A stretch of 64,000 nt of DNA, from contig NZ_AUIG01000017.1 in the NCBI RefSeq assembly GCF_000423585.1, forward strand, positions 1-64,000. The letters are read 5' to 3'. The notes beneath the pieces were generated by a model, which was given only the letters and a program-made list of their open reading frames with translations, was not told the origin of the DNA and did no database searches. Source of the DNA: Salinimicrobium xinjiangense DSM 19287. Lineage in GTDB: Bacteria; Bacteroidota; Bacteroidia; Flavobacteriales; Flavobacteriaceae. Positions 6,827 through 14,967 of this stretch are shown in pieces (position 1 is the stretch's first letter; each line of letters begins with the position of its first letter). The translations under genes and the position numbers were made by a program.

Positions 6827-8497
6827 ATGGCAGAAGTAATTAAAATGCCACGTCTTAGCGACACCATGGAAGAAGGTGTTGTGGCAAAGTGGCTTAAACA
6901 AAAAGGTGACAAAATAGAAGAGGGGGATATCCTGGCCGAGATCGAGACCGATAAGGCTACTATGGAATTCGAATCATTCTACGAGGGCACCTTACTGCAT
7001 ATTGGTATCGAAGAAGGAGAAACTGCCCCGGTTGATGCACTACTGGCCATTGTTGGAGAAGAAGGAGAGGATATTTCCTCACTTTTGGATGGTGAGTCCG
7101 GTGGAGCTGCTGCCGACAAAGCTACTTCTGAAAAAGCTGACGCTAAAAAGTCAGACGCTGCTGAATCATCTTCTGAAGATAGCTCTACTGAAGATGATTC
7201 TTCTGAAGCAGGTGAGATTCCTGAAGGAGTAGAGGTTATTAAAATGCCTCGTCTAAGCGACACTATGGAAGAAGGAACTGTTGCCTCCTGGATCAAGAAA
7301 GAGGGAGACGAAGTGGAAGAAGGAGATATCCTTGCCGAGATCGAAACCGATAAGGCTACAATGGAATTCGAATCTTTCTACAGTGGAACTTTACTGCATA
7401 TAGGTATTCAGGAAGGAGAAACTGCACCTGTGGATGCGGTACTGGCAATAATTGGACCTGAGGGTACAGATGTTTCATCATTTGTAAAAGGTGGTGGTGC
7501 CTCAAAGCCTGCTCCAAAAAAGACCGAAGAAAAGAAAGAAGAGAAAACCGAAGAAGCTGAAGCTTCTCAGACTTCAGGGGAATCTGCTTCCGGCGATGGC
7601 GCCAGAATATTTGCTTCTCCGCTGGCTAAAAAAATGGCCGAAGACAAGGGAATTAATCTTGCCGATGTTAAAGGTTCCGGAGAGAATGGACGTATAGTGA
7701 AGAAGGATATCGAGAACTTCAAGCCTTCAGAAAAAGCAACTGAGGCACAACCTGCCGCTGCTCCTTCACAGGAACAACAGGCGCCGGCCGCACAGCCTTA
7801 CGTTCCTGCCGGCGAAGAGAGCTTCGAGGAAGTGAAGAATTCGCAGATGCGTAAAACCATTGCCAAGAGACTTGGAGAGTCTAAATTCACCGCGCCTCAT
7901 TATTATCTCACCATCGAGGTGGATATGGCAAATGCCATGGCAAACCGCAAGCAGATCAATGAGCTGCCCGAGGTCAAGGTTTCCTTTAATGATATCGTCA
8001 TCAAAGCTACGGCTATGGCCTTAAGAAAACACCCAAGGGTGAATTCACAGTGGACAGGTGATTCGACAAAAATTGCCAGACATATCCATATGGGAGTGGC
8101 AGTGGCTGTAGACGAAGGACTTGTAGTACCTGTGCTTAAATTTGCAGACCAGATGACCATGACACAAATAGGACAGCAGGTAAAAGATCTGGCCGGGAAA
8201 GCACGAAATAAAAAATTACAGCCTCAGGAAATGGAGGGTAGTACTTTTACGGTTTCTAATCTTGGCATGTTTGGTATTACAGAGTTTACAAGCATAATTA
8301 ATCAGCCAAACTCTGCCATTCTATCTGTAGGTGCTATAGTAGAAAAACCGGTGGTAAGAAATGGGCAGATTGTGGTTGGAAATACTATGAAGCTTACACT
8401 TGCATGTGATCACAGGACAGTAGACGGGGCAACAGGAGCTCAGTTCCTTGAAACCCTTAAGAAATATCTTGAGAATCCGGTGACAATGCTGGCTTAA
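6827..8497 (+). CDS. pdhC: Pyruvate dehydrogenase E2, dihydrolipoamide acetyltransferase (two lipoyl domains)
   Basis: E2 forms the core of the pyruvate dehydrogenase complex and transfers the acetyl group from lipoate to CoA. The 556-residue protein has two near-identical lipoyl domains (about residues 2-78 and 136-212), each with the lipoylated Lys in EIETDKATMEFESF. Acidic and Ala/Pro-rich linkers separate them. A peripheral subunit-binding domain near 260-297 includes ASPLAKKMAEDKGI and GSGENGRIVKKDIE. The catalytic domain runs from about 330 to the end and contains the active-site motif DHRTVDGA. Two lipoyl domains are within the known range of one to three. Confidence 0.95.
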   Translation: MAEVIKMPRLSDTMEEGVVAKWLKQKGDKIEEGDILAEIETDKATMEFESFYEGTLLHIGIEEGETAPVDALLAIVGEEGEDISSLLDGESGGAAADKATSEKADAKKSDAAESSSEDSSTEDDSSEAGEIPEGVEVIKMPRLSDTMEEGTVASWIKKEGDEVEEGDILAEIETDKATMEFESFYSGTLLHIGIQEGETAPVDAVLAIIGPEGTDVSSFVKGGGASKPAPKKTEEKKEEKTEEAEASQTSGESASGDGARIFASPLAKKMAEDKGINLADVKGSGENGRIVKKDIENFKPSEKATEAQPAAAPSQEQQAPAAQPYVPAGEESFEEVKNSQMRKTIAKRLGESKFTAPHYYLTIEVDMANAMANRKQINELPEVKVSFNDIVIKATAMALRKHPRVNSQWTGDSTKIARHIHMGVAVAVDEGLVVPVLKFADQMTMTQIGQQVKDLAGKARNKKLQPQEMEGSTFTVSNLGMFGITEFTSIINQPNSAILSVGAIVEKPVVRNGQIVVGNTMKLTLACDHRTVDGATGAQFLETLKKYLENPVTMLA

Positions 8498-8520
8498 GAA
8501 CCTTCATACTCTTATATGAA

Positions 8521-8547
8521 AAATCCCGCAATAAGCGGGATTTTTTT
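8521..8547 (+). terminator. Intrinsic terminator after pdhC
   Basis: AAATCCCGC (8521-8529) pairs with GCGGGATTT (8535-8543) around AATAA and runs into seven consecutive T residues. It lies 23 bases beyond the pdhC stop. Confidence 0.9.
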
Positions 8548-8554
8548 ATCTTTA
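8547..8554 (+). promoter_or_regulatory. Degenerate -7 box for the M28 peptidase operon
   Basis: TATCTTTA differs from TAnnTTTG only at the last base. It starts on the last T of the pdhC terminator and ends six bases before the ATG at 8560. If used, the transcript would be leaderless or nearly so. Confidence 0.35.
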
Positions 8555-8559
8555 GCCAC

Positions 8560-9552
8560 ATGAGAAAAAAATCCCTTTTCTGGCTTTCAGCCTTTAGTTT
8601 TCTGTTCCTGCTAAGTTGTGGTCAAGTCAAAGAAGTCTCGGGTGGAGATACTTCCCGGCGCGATTCTATTGTAAAAGCTTCTCCTAAAGATGTCATTTTA
8701 GAAAAGGAAATCAGTGACGCTTTGGAGTATTTGTCCTCAGATGAACTACAGGGCCGTGAAACCGGTACCGACGGAATTGAAAAAGCTGCCCAATTTATTG
8801 AAAGTGTTTTTGAGGAGCATGATTTAAAGCCCTTTTTTGGGACCTATAGAGATTCCTTTGAGGTAAAAGGAAGAACCGGTTATAATCTTGTAGGAATGGT
8901 TGAAGGCACAGATCCTGTGCTTAAAAATGAGTTCATTATTGTGGGAGCACATTATGATCATGTGGGTCGTCAAAAGCCTGTGGGTGGAGATGATATTGCC
9001 AATGGAGCAAATGATAACGCTTCCGGAACCACTGCAGTCTTAGAATTGGCAAAGTATTTTTCTGCAAGGGCGCCAAAAAGGTCAGTTTTGTTCACTCTTT
9101 TTTCAGCAGAAGAAATGGGACTGGTAGGTGCAAAAGAACTGGCGAAAGAGCTTAAATCAGAAGGTCTGGACCTGTATACAATGTTCAATATAGAAATGAT
9201 TGGGGTGCCTATGACCGGCAAAGAATATAAAGCCTATATAACAGGTTATGACATATCCAATATGGCAGAAAAATTGAATGAATATTCAGGTCAACCGGTG
9301 TTGGGATTTTTACCTGAAGCAAAACAATACAGCCTGTTCCAAAGGAGCGATAATTATCCATTTTTTCAGGAATTCAATGTGCCGGCTCAAACGATCTCTA
9401 CCTTTGATTTTACAAATTATAAATATTACCATCATGTGGATGATGAATTCGAAAAAATGGATGTCACACATATGAAGGATTTAATTGAAGCTATCCTGCC
9501 GGGACTTGTTGGAATGGCCAATACTCCCGGGAAGGAAATAAAATTGAACTAG
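8560..9552 (+). CDS. M28 family zinc peptidase lipoprotein
   Basis: This is a predicted envelope-anchored aminopeptidase of the M28 family with two zinc ions. A signal peptide ends in the lipobox LLSC with Cys20, so the 330-residue protein is exported and lipidated. Metal-ligand segments are visible in order: VGAHYDHVG (His), GANDNASGTTAVLELA (bridging Asp), SAEEMGLVGA (catalytic and ligand Glu), IEMIG (usual Asp position, here Glu-Met), and YYHHVDDEF (final His). The Glu for Asp at the fourth segment may be a conservative change. It is the first of a five-gene plus-strand run with gaps of one to three bases. The substrate is unknown. Confidence 0.88.
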   Translation: MRKKSLFWLSAFSFLFLLSCGQVKEVSGGDTSRRDSIVKASPKDVILEKEISDALEYLSSDELQGRETGTDGIEKAAQFIESVFEEHDLKPFFGTYRDSFEVKGRTGYNLVGMVEGTDPVLKNEFIIVGAHYDHVGRQKPVGGDDIANGANDNASGTTAVLELAKYFSARAPKRSVLFTLFSAEEMGLVGAKELAKELKSEGLDLYTMFNIEMIGVPMTGKEYKAYITGYDISNMAEKLNEYSGQPVLGFLPEAKQYSLFQRSDNYPFFQEFNVPAQTISTFDFTNYKYYHHVDDEFEKMDVTHMKDLIEAILPGLVGMANTPGKEIKLN

Positions 9553-9554
9553 GC

Positions 9555-10235
9555 ATGAAAAATATAGTTATAACGGGAACAAGCAGGGGGATTGGATTTG
9601 AGCTGGTGAAGATTTTTTCCAAAGCCGGACATAATGTTCTGGCTTTGTCCAGAAATACCGAACCAGTGGATGTACTACAGCTTAAGAACGTTCACGCATT
9701 CCCTTTTGATATTACCAGGCAAGAGGATCTGCAGAAAAGTTATTCATTTATTAGTGAAGAATGGGAACAGGTTGACATTCTGATTCATAATGCGGGAGCA
9801 ATAGTGAATAAACCCTTTCAGGAGCTCTCAACAGCAGACTTTGAAGAGGTATATAAAATAAATGTGTTCGGAGTGGCTGCACTCACCCGTAAACTGCTTC
9901 CGCTCATAAATCCCGGGGGCCATGTGGTCATTGTGAGCAGCATGGGAGGAGTGCAGGGAAGTATGAAATTCCCCGGTCTTTCTGCCTACAGCTCCAGTAA
10001 AGCGGCCGTGATAACGCTTGCCGAAGTACTGGCGGAAGAATATAAAGAGACAGGTCCTTCCTTTAACGTTCTTGCTTTAGGTGCAGTACAGACAGAAATG
10101 CTGGAGGAGGCTTTCCCCGGCTATAAGGCACCGCTGCAGCCGGGAGAAATGGCAGAGTATATTGCAGACTTTTCCCTGACGGGAAATAGATTTTACAATG
10201 GTAAATTATTGCAGGTTTCCAGTAGTACCCCTTAA
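9555..10235 (+). CDS. Short-chain dehydrogenase/reductase (SDR) family
   Basis: This is a cytoplasmic NAD(P)-dependent oxidoreductase of the classical SDR type. The 226-residue Rossmann protein has the nucleotide-binding motif TGTSRGIG (residues 8-15), the NAG motif in HNAGAI, catalytic Ser in VIVSSMGG near 128, and the YxxxK pair Tyr145/Lys149 in YSSSK. It is slightly shorter than the usual 250 because the C-terminal substrate loop is reduced. It starts two bases after the M28 peptidase stop and is followed by sprT-like, so it is part of that operon. The substrate cannot be told from sequence. Confidence 0.88.
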   Translation: MKNIVITGTSRGIGFELVKIFSKAGHNVLALSRNTEPVDVLQLKNVHAFPFDITRQEDLQKSYSFISEEWEQVDILIHNAGAIVNKPFQELSTADFEEVYKINVFGVAALTRKLLPLINPGGHVVIVSSMGGVQGSMKFPGLSAYSSSKAAVITLAEVLAEEYKETGPSFNVLALGAVQTEMLEEAFPGYKAPLQPGEMAEYIADFSLTGNRFYNGKLLQVSSSTP

Positions 10236-10238
10236 AGA

Positions 10239-10844
10239 ATGAAGCAAATACTTGAGAAGTACATACCTACCCATGCCGTTGAGCCTGTTTTTGGTTTAAT
10301 AGAGGCAAATCACATCCACCTCAAGATCGTCAATGAAAGAAAGACCCGGCACGGGGATTATCGTCGTCTTCCGGGAGGTTCTCATCAGATTACTGTCAAT
10401 GCCAACCTGAATAAATACCGTTTTTTAATCACCTTAATTCATGAAATTGCACACCTGCTGGCATTTGAATCCTTTGGCAGGCACATAAAACCACATGGGG
10501 AAGAATGGAAAAGAACTTTTCAAAAATTAATGATACCATTTATCCGTCCGGAGATATTTCCCTCACAATTACTGCCTGTTATTGCCAGGCATTTTAAGAG
10601 TCCCAAAGCCAGCAGTGATACAGATGCACATCTTTCTGTGGCCTTGAAACAATTTGATGAAGAGAACGACAAAAATTACATTTTTGAGATCCCACAGGGA
10701 GGGATCTTCAGGATCTATAACGGAAAGGTTTTTCAAAAAGGTGAACGGCGAATTAAACGATATGAGTGTGTAGAGGTCAAAACAGGAAGAATATACCTGT
10801 TTCAGCCTAATGCGGAAGTAGAATTATTAAAAACAGCTAATTAG
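10239..10844 (+). CDS. SprT-like zinc metalloprotein
   Basis: The 201-residue protein carries the SprT/Spartan-type zinc motif HEIAH (residues 68-72), with a third ligand likely in the HIKPHGEEW stretch around residues 82-86. SprT-like domains resemble the proteases that degrade DNA-protein crosslinks in eukaryotes, but the bacterial role is unknown. There is no signal peptide, so it is probably cytoplasmic. It lies three bases after the SDR gene and one base before manC. The C-terminal part has no recognised zinc-ribbon cysteines. Confidence 0.82.
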   Translation: MKQILEKYIPTHAVEPVFGLIEANHIHLKIVNERKTRHGDYRRLPGGSHQITVNANLNKYRFLITLIHEIAHLLAFESFGRHIKPHGEEWKRTFQKLMIPFIRPEIFPSQLLPVIARHFKSPKASSDTDAHLSVALKQFDEENDKNYIFEIPQGGIFRIYNGKVFQKGERRIKRYECVEVKTGRIYLFQPNAEVELLKTAN

Positions 10845-10845
10845 T

Positions 10846-11928
10846 ATGAGGGAGAATAATTTTGCGATAATTATGGCAGGCGGAGTTGGATCACGATTCT
10901 GGCCGGTGAGTACAGCAGTACATCCAAAACAATTTATAGACTTATTGGGGAAAGGAGAAAGCCTTATTCAGACTACTTTCAACAGGTTAAGTCAGCTTGT
11001 GCCGGTTCAAAATATTTTCATACTTACTAATGAGGCCTATGAATCTCTTGTAAAGAAGCAGTTGACCGAAATTACAGAGGAGCAGATTGTTCTGGAGCCG
11101 GTAATGCGGAATACAGCTCCTGCAGTACTTCTTGCAGCTCTAAAGATCAACAAAATAAATAAGGATGCAGTTATGATCATGGCTCCCAGCGACCACTGGA
11201 TTGAAGATGAAGCCGCATTTTCTGTAGATGTCGAAAAAGCTTTTGAAGCTGCACGGGGAGCAAACAGGATCATTACCCTTGGAATCAGGCCAACATTTCC
11301 GAACACAGGATATGGCTATATAAAATTCGATCCTCAGGAAGAGGCACAGGTAAAGCCTGTGGAGGTATTTACTGAAAAACCTTCATATGAGCTTGCGCAA
11401 AAATTTTTAAGCAGCGGCAACCATCTGTGGAATTCAGGAATATTTGTTTGGAATGTAAATTATATCCTTCAGGCTTTTAAAAATAATCTTCCTCAAATGT
11501 ACCGGATATTTTCCGTGGAAACGGAAGTCTTCAACACCTCCGGAGAAAAGAAATTCATAAAAGATACTTATCCTGCCGCCGAAAATATTTCCATTGATTA
11601 TGGTATTCTTGAAAAAGAAAAGGGGACGGTATACGTAATTCCTGCATCTTTTGACTGGAATGATCTTGGCACCTGGGGCTCCATATATTCCGAGAGTGCT
11701 AAGGATGATCAGCAGAATGCTGTACTTAATGTAAGGTTGATTGCAGAAAATGCATCGGGAAACATAATAACTTCAGACAAGAATAAAGTAGTGGTAATTG
11801 ATGGTCTCAATGATCATATTGTGGTGGACGAAAAAAATATTTTATTAATCGTCCCCAAAGAAAAGGAGCAGGAGATTAAAAATATCCGGGAGAAGGTACA
11901 GAGGAAATATGGTGATAATTTAGGATAA
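10846..11928 (+). CDS. manC: Mannose-1-phosphate guanylyltransferase
   Basis: This enzyme makes GDP-mannose from mannose 1-phosphate and GTP, feeding polysaccharide and glycoprotein synthesis. The 360-residue protein opens with the nucleotidyltransferase motif MAGGVGSRFWPVS and has the sugar-binding motif FTEKPSYE. Other family stretches are MAPSDHWI, WNSGIFVWNV and IDYGILEK. It lacks the C-terminal phosphomannose isomerase domain that makes bifunctional enzymes about 470 residues long. It is the fourth gene of the operon starting at 8560, and DUF389 follows after two bases. The symbol is by family; some annotators would leave it unnamed. Confidence 0.9.
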   Translation: MRENNFAIIMAGGVGSRFWPVSTAVHPKQFIDLLGKGESLIQTTFNRLSQLVPVQNIFILTNEAYESLVKKQLTEITEEQIVLEPVMRNTAPAVLLAALKINKINKDAVMIMAPSDHWIEDEAAFSVDVEKAFEAARGANRIITLGIRPTFPNTGYGYIKFDPQEEAQVKPVEVFTEKPSYELAQKFLSSGNHLWNSGIFVWNVNYILQAFKNNLPQMYRIFSVETEVFNTSGEKKFIKDTYPAAENISIDYGILEKEKGTVYVIPASFDWNDLGTWGSIYSESAKDDQQNAVLNVRLIAENASGNIITSDKNKVVVIDGLNDHIVVDEKNILLIVPKEKEQEIKNIREKVQRKYGDNLG

Positions 11929-11930
11929 GA

Positions 11931-13355
11931 ATGGAAAATAATACGGCCGGTAAAGCAGAGTTGCCAAAAGAACTGATGAATAACGGGAAATCTTTTCTAA
12001 AGGAGATCAGGAATTTTTTGAAGGAGCTTCTGGATATACATGATGATACCGACAGAGAGACAACTCTTGAAACGGTTAAACGGGATATTTCTTTTAAAGG
12101 GCATAATGCCTGGATCCTTGTTTTTTCCATTTTTGTGGCCTCTATTGGTCTGAATGTTAGTAGTACTGCTGTAGTGATCGGTGCCATGTTAATTTCTCCT
12201 TTAATGGGGCCTATTGTGGGAGTGGGATTTTCTGTGGCTATTAATGATATTGACACCTTAAAACGCAGCCTGGTAAACCTGGGAGTAATGGTGTTTTTGA
12301 GCGTACTCACCGCTTATCTTTATTTTCTAATTTCCCCAATTAAAGAAGAAACTCCCGAACTTGTAGCGCGTACCTATCCTACTATACTGGATGTGTTAAT
12401 TGCTATTTTTGGAGGTTTGGCACTAATTGTCGCTAAAACAAAAAAAGGAGCGATTGCCAGTGTGATCATGGGAGTTGCAATTGCCACAGCTCTTATGCCG
12501 CCACTTTGTACAGTAGGTTATGGTTTGGCTATAGCAAACTGGGAATATGCAGGAGGCGCACTTTATCTCTTTACCATCAACTCCATATTTATTGCACTTT
12601 CCACTTTCCTGATGGCAAAATTACTTCGTTTTCCGCTTGTGAAATATGCAAATAGTAAAAGAAGAAGAAACACAGCAAGACTGGCTTCTTTGGTAGCAAT
12701 TCTTGTAATGATACCGAGTATTATTCTATTCGTAAATCTTTTAAGAGAGCAGGTTTTTGTTAGTAAAACGAAAGAATTCGTACACGAGGTAATTAATTAT
12801 CCCGGTGCTGAGGTAGTAAAATTCGAACAAAATTATAAGACTAAAATTATAGAGGTCTATCTTATTGGTCGACAGGTGCCACAGTTACAGGTGGATCAAT
12901 GGATTACCGAGATAAAGCAGCTTCCGGATTTTGAAGATGTCGTGCTGCAGGTTTATCAGGGATCTGATCAAAGTTCTGAAATGGCTGCAAGATTATCTAC
13001 AGAAGTACGTGCCGGCATCTTAGAAGATCTGTATGTGAGAAATCAACAGGTAGTAGAGGATAAAGATGCAAGGATTAGACTTCTTGAGCAGGAGCTTGTC
13101 AAATATCGGAGTGCCGGCATTCCATTTGCAAGCATTTCCCGGGAAGCTAAAATTAATTATTCAGCCATTGAAGAAATGAGTTATGCCAATAGTCTGGTGA
13201 CCAACTTCTCCCGAATTGACACTGTACCCACTTTTAATGTGCGTTGGGCTTCGGGTCTGAGTAACACGGCTAAAAAAGCAGAAATGAATAAGCTTGAGCA
13301 GTGGCTACAGGTTCGGTTATCTCTCGATACCCTGTCAGTTAAAGCTGTTAATTAG
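11931..13355 (+). CDS. DUF389 family membrane protein
   Basis: The 474-residue protein belongs to the DUF389 (TIGR00341/TIGR00271-like) membrane family, whose function is not established. A charged cytoplasmic N-terminus of about 45 residues leads into a core of roughly six transmembrane helices (about residues 55-280). Within the core are the family hallmarks STAVVIGAMLISPLMGPIVG and IATALMPPLCTVGYGLA. The C-terminal 190 residues are soluble, with a coiled-coil-like segment near 370-395. It ends a plus-strand run and converges on the MlaF-like gene, with the two stop codons three bases apart. Confidence 0.85.
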   Translation: MENNTAGKAELPKELMNNGKSFLKEIRNFLKELLDIHDDTDRETTLETVKRDISFKGHNAWILVFSIFVASIGLNVSSTAVVIGAMLISPLMGPIVGVGFSVAINDIDTLKRSLVNLGVMVFLSVLTAYLYFLISPIKEETPELVARTYPTILDVLIAIFGGLALIVAKTKKGAIASVIMGVAIATALMPPLCTVGYGLAIANWEYAGGALYLFTINSIFIALSTFLMAKLLRFPLVKYANSKRRRNTARLASLVAILVMIPSIILFVNLLREQVFVSKTKEFVHEVINYPGAEVVKFEQNYKTKIIEVYLIGRQVPQLQVDQWITEIKQLPDFEDVVLQVYQGSDQSSEMAARLSTEVRAGILEDLYVRNQQVVEDKDARIRLLEQELVKYRSAGIPFASISREAKINYSAIEEMSYANSLVTNFSRIDTVPTFNVRWASGLSNTAKKAEMNKLEQWLQVRLSLDTLSVKAVN

Positions 13356-13358
13356 AAA

Positions 13359-14123
13359 TTAAAGTCCCTGTTGTTGAGCATCACGTACTTTTTTAAACAA
13401 GTCTGAGGAATACACGAAATCTGTCACTGTTTCATCCTCGGTTTTAAAGATCTGGGATTTGTCACCTTTCCAGGCCAGAACCCCATCCTTTAAAAAGGCA
13501 ATATTTTCTCCTATTTCCAGAACAGAGTTCATATCATGCGTAATCACTACCGTAGTGATGTCATACTCTACAGTCAGTTCATGAATTAAATTATCAATAA
13601 CGGTAGCCGTCCTTGGATCCAAGCCGGAATTTGGTTCGTCACAGAATAAATATTTAGGTCGGTTCACGATAGCCCGGGCAATTGCGACCCGTTTTTGCAT
13701 ACCTCCGCTTATTTCTGCAGGATATTTTCTGCCGGAATCGACAAGATTCACTCTTTCAAGAACTTCGTCTACCCTGGTTTTTAATTCTTTTTTCTTTTTA
13801 TTGGTGAACATTCTCAAGGGGAACATTACATTTTCTTCGACGGTCATAGAATCAAATAATGCCCCGCCCTGGAACAACATCCCCATTTCCTGTCGCAATT
13901 CCCGTTTTTGTTCATCTGAAAAAGTGGAATAGGGTTTTCCGTCATATTCTATGGTGCCTTCATCTGGCGTGAACAGTCCAAGCATGCACTTCATGAGTAC
14001 ACTCTTTCCCGATCCCGATTGTCCTATGATAAGATTTGTCCTTCCCGTTTCAAAAACGAAATCAATCCCTCTAAGGATGTGCTCATCATCAAAACTCTTT
14101 TGTAAACCTTTTACTTCGATCAT
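13359..14123 (-). CDS. MlaF-type ABC transporter ATP-binding protein
   Basis: This ATPase likely powers phospholipid or organic-solvent-related transport across the envelope with the MlaE-type permease. In the 254 residues, Walker A GQSGSGKS lies at residues 34-41, the signature is EISGGMQKRVAIARA, Walker B is YLFCDEPNSGLD, and the switch is ITHDM. The MQKR in the signature is typical of MlaF/Ttg2A proteins. Its start codon overlaps the permease stop by one base, so the pair is translationally coupled. No MlaD-like (MCE) gene is adjacent. Confidence 0.9.
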   Translation of the reverse strand: MIEVKGLQKSFDDEHILRGIDFVFETGRTNLIIGQSGSGKSVLMKCMLGLFTPDEGTIEYDGKPYSTFSDEQKRELRQEMGMLFQGGALFDSMTVEENVMFPLRMFTNKKKKELKTRVDEVLERVNLVDSGRKYPAEISGGMQKRVAIARAIVNRPKYLFCDEPNSGLDPRTATVIDNLIHELTVEYDITTVVITHDMNSVLEIGENIAFLKDGVLAWKGDKSQIFKTEDETVTDFVYSSDLFKKVRDAQQQGL

Positions 14124-14860
14124 TAGCTAAGTAATAACTGGGTAACTACGTAATTTGTAACAATAATAACAACACTGGTCCAGACAAACGAAGTAGTACT
14201 TGCTTTCCCCACCTCAAGGGAACCTCCTTCCATATAATAGCCATAGTAAGATGGTATGGTTGCCAGAATAAATGCAAATAAAAATGTTTTAAAAAAGGCA
14301 TAGAAAAGATGAAAAGGATCAAACTCCTCCTGTAGCCCCTGTAAAAACACATCGGCAGGTACAAATCCTCCCATTACTGCCGCTGTATAAGCTCCCATCA
14401 CTCCCAAAAACATCGATATGGCTATGAGGAAAGGATAGGTGAACATAGCAATGATCTTGGGGAATATGAGGTAATTAAGGGAATTTATTCCCATTACTTC
14501 AAGTGCATCGATCTGCTCGGTAACCCTCATGGATCCTATACTTGACGTAATAAAAGATCCAACCTTTCCCGCCATAATAATGGAAATGAAGGTTGGAGAA
14601 AATTCCAATATAATGGATTGTCTCGCCGCAAAAGCAATAAGACTTTTGGGAATTAAAGGATTATTTAAATTTAAGGCCGTTTGTAGTGCTACTACTCCTC
14701 CAATAAAGAAGGAAAGAAAAGCCACAATTCCCAGGGAGCCGATTATAAGTTCATCTATTTCCTTAAAAATTAATTCTTTTAAGACGTTGCGTTTGGTCAT
14801 TCTTCCAAACACTCCTTTTAACATTAAGAAATATTCACCAATAGACTGCAGGTATCTCAT
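14123..14860 (-). CDS. MlaE-type ABC transporter permease
   Basis: The 245-residue inner-membrane protein has about five or six hydrophobic helices and the MlaE/YrbE family core SFITSSIGSMRVTEQIDALEVM, here written in pieces: GKVGSFITSS and MRVTEQIDALEVMG. It should form the channel that works with the downstream ATPase in lipid trafficking between the membranes. The N-terminal segment RNVLKELIFKEIDELIIGS is the amphipathic entry helix of the family. The gene is divergent from the PafA-like phosphatase. The missing MCE substrate-binding subunit must be encoded elsewhere. Confidence 0.9.
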   Translation of the reverse strand: MRYLQSIGEYFLMLKGVFGRMTKRNVLKELIFKEIDELIIGSLGIVAFLSFFIGGVVALQTALNLNNPLIPKSLIAFAARQSIILEFSPTFISIIMAGKVGSFITSSIGSMRVTEQIDALEVMGINSLNYLIFPKIIAMFTYPFLIAISMFLGVMGAYTAAVMGGFVPADVFLQGLQEEFDPFHLFYAFFKTFLFAFILATIPSYYGYYMEGGSLEVGKASTTSFVWTSVVIIVTNYVVTQLLLS

Positions 14861-14945
14861 TCTATGCTTTTGTAACGGCTAAAATACTAATTTTTTAATC
14901 CATTGTATTTAAGCTTAACTTAATCTTAAAACCCGGGGAACTTCG

Positions 14946-14953
14946 TATTTTTG
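14946..14953 (+). promoter_or_regulatory. -7 promoter box for the alkaline phosphatase
   Basis: TATTTTTG matches TAnnTTTG and ends 14 bases before the ATG at 14968. The last base of the box is also the first base of an in-frame GTG, which argues against that GTG as the start. Confidence 0.55.
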
Positions 14954-14967
14954 TGGAAAATTTTATA

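Noticed and set aside
11876-12310. A minus-strand 144-codon frame opposite the DUF389 gene
   Set aside because: It covers the conserved membrane core of DUF389 in antisense and crosses into the manC end. No independent support.
14953-14967. GTG 14953 as start of the phosphatase gene
   Set aside because: The GTG shares its first base with a -7 promoter box, and ATG 14968 gives a cleaner lipoprotein signal peptide.
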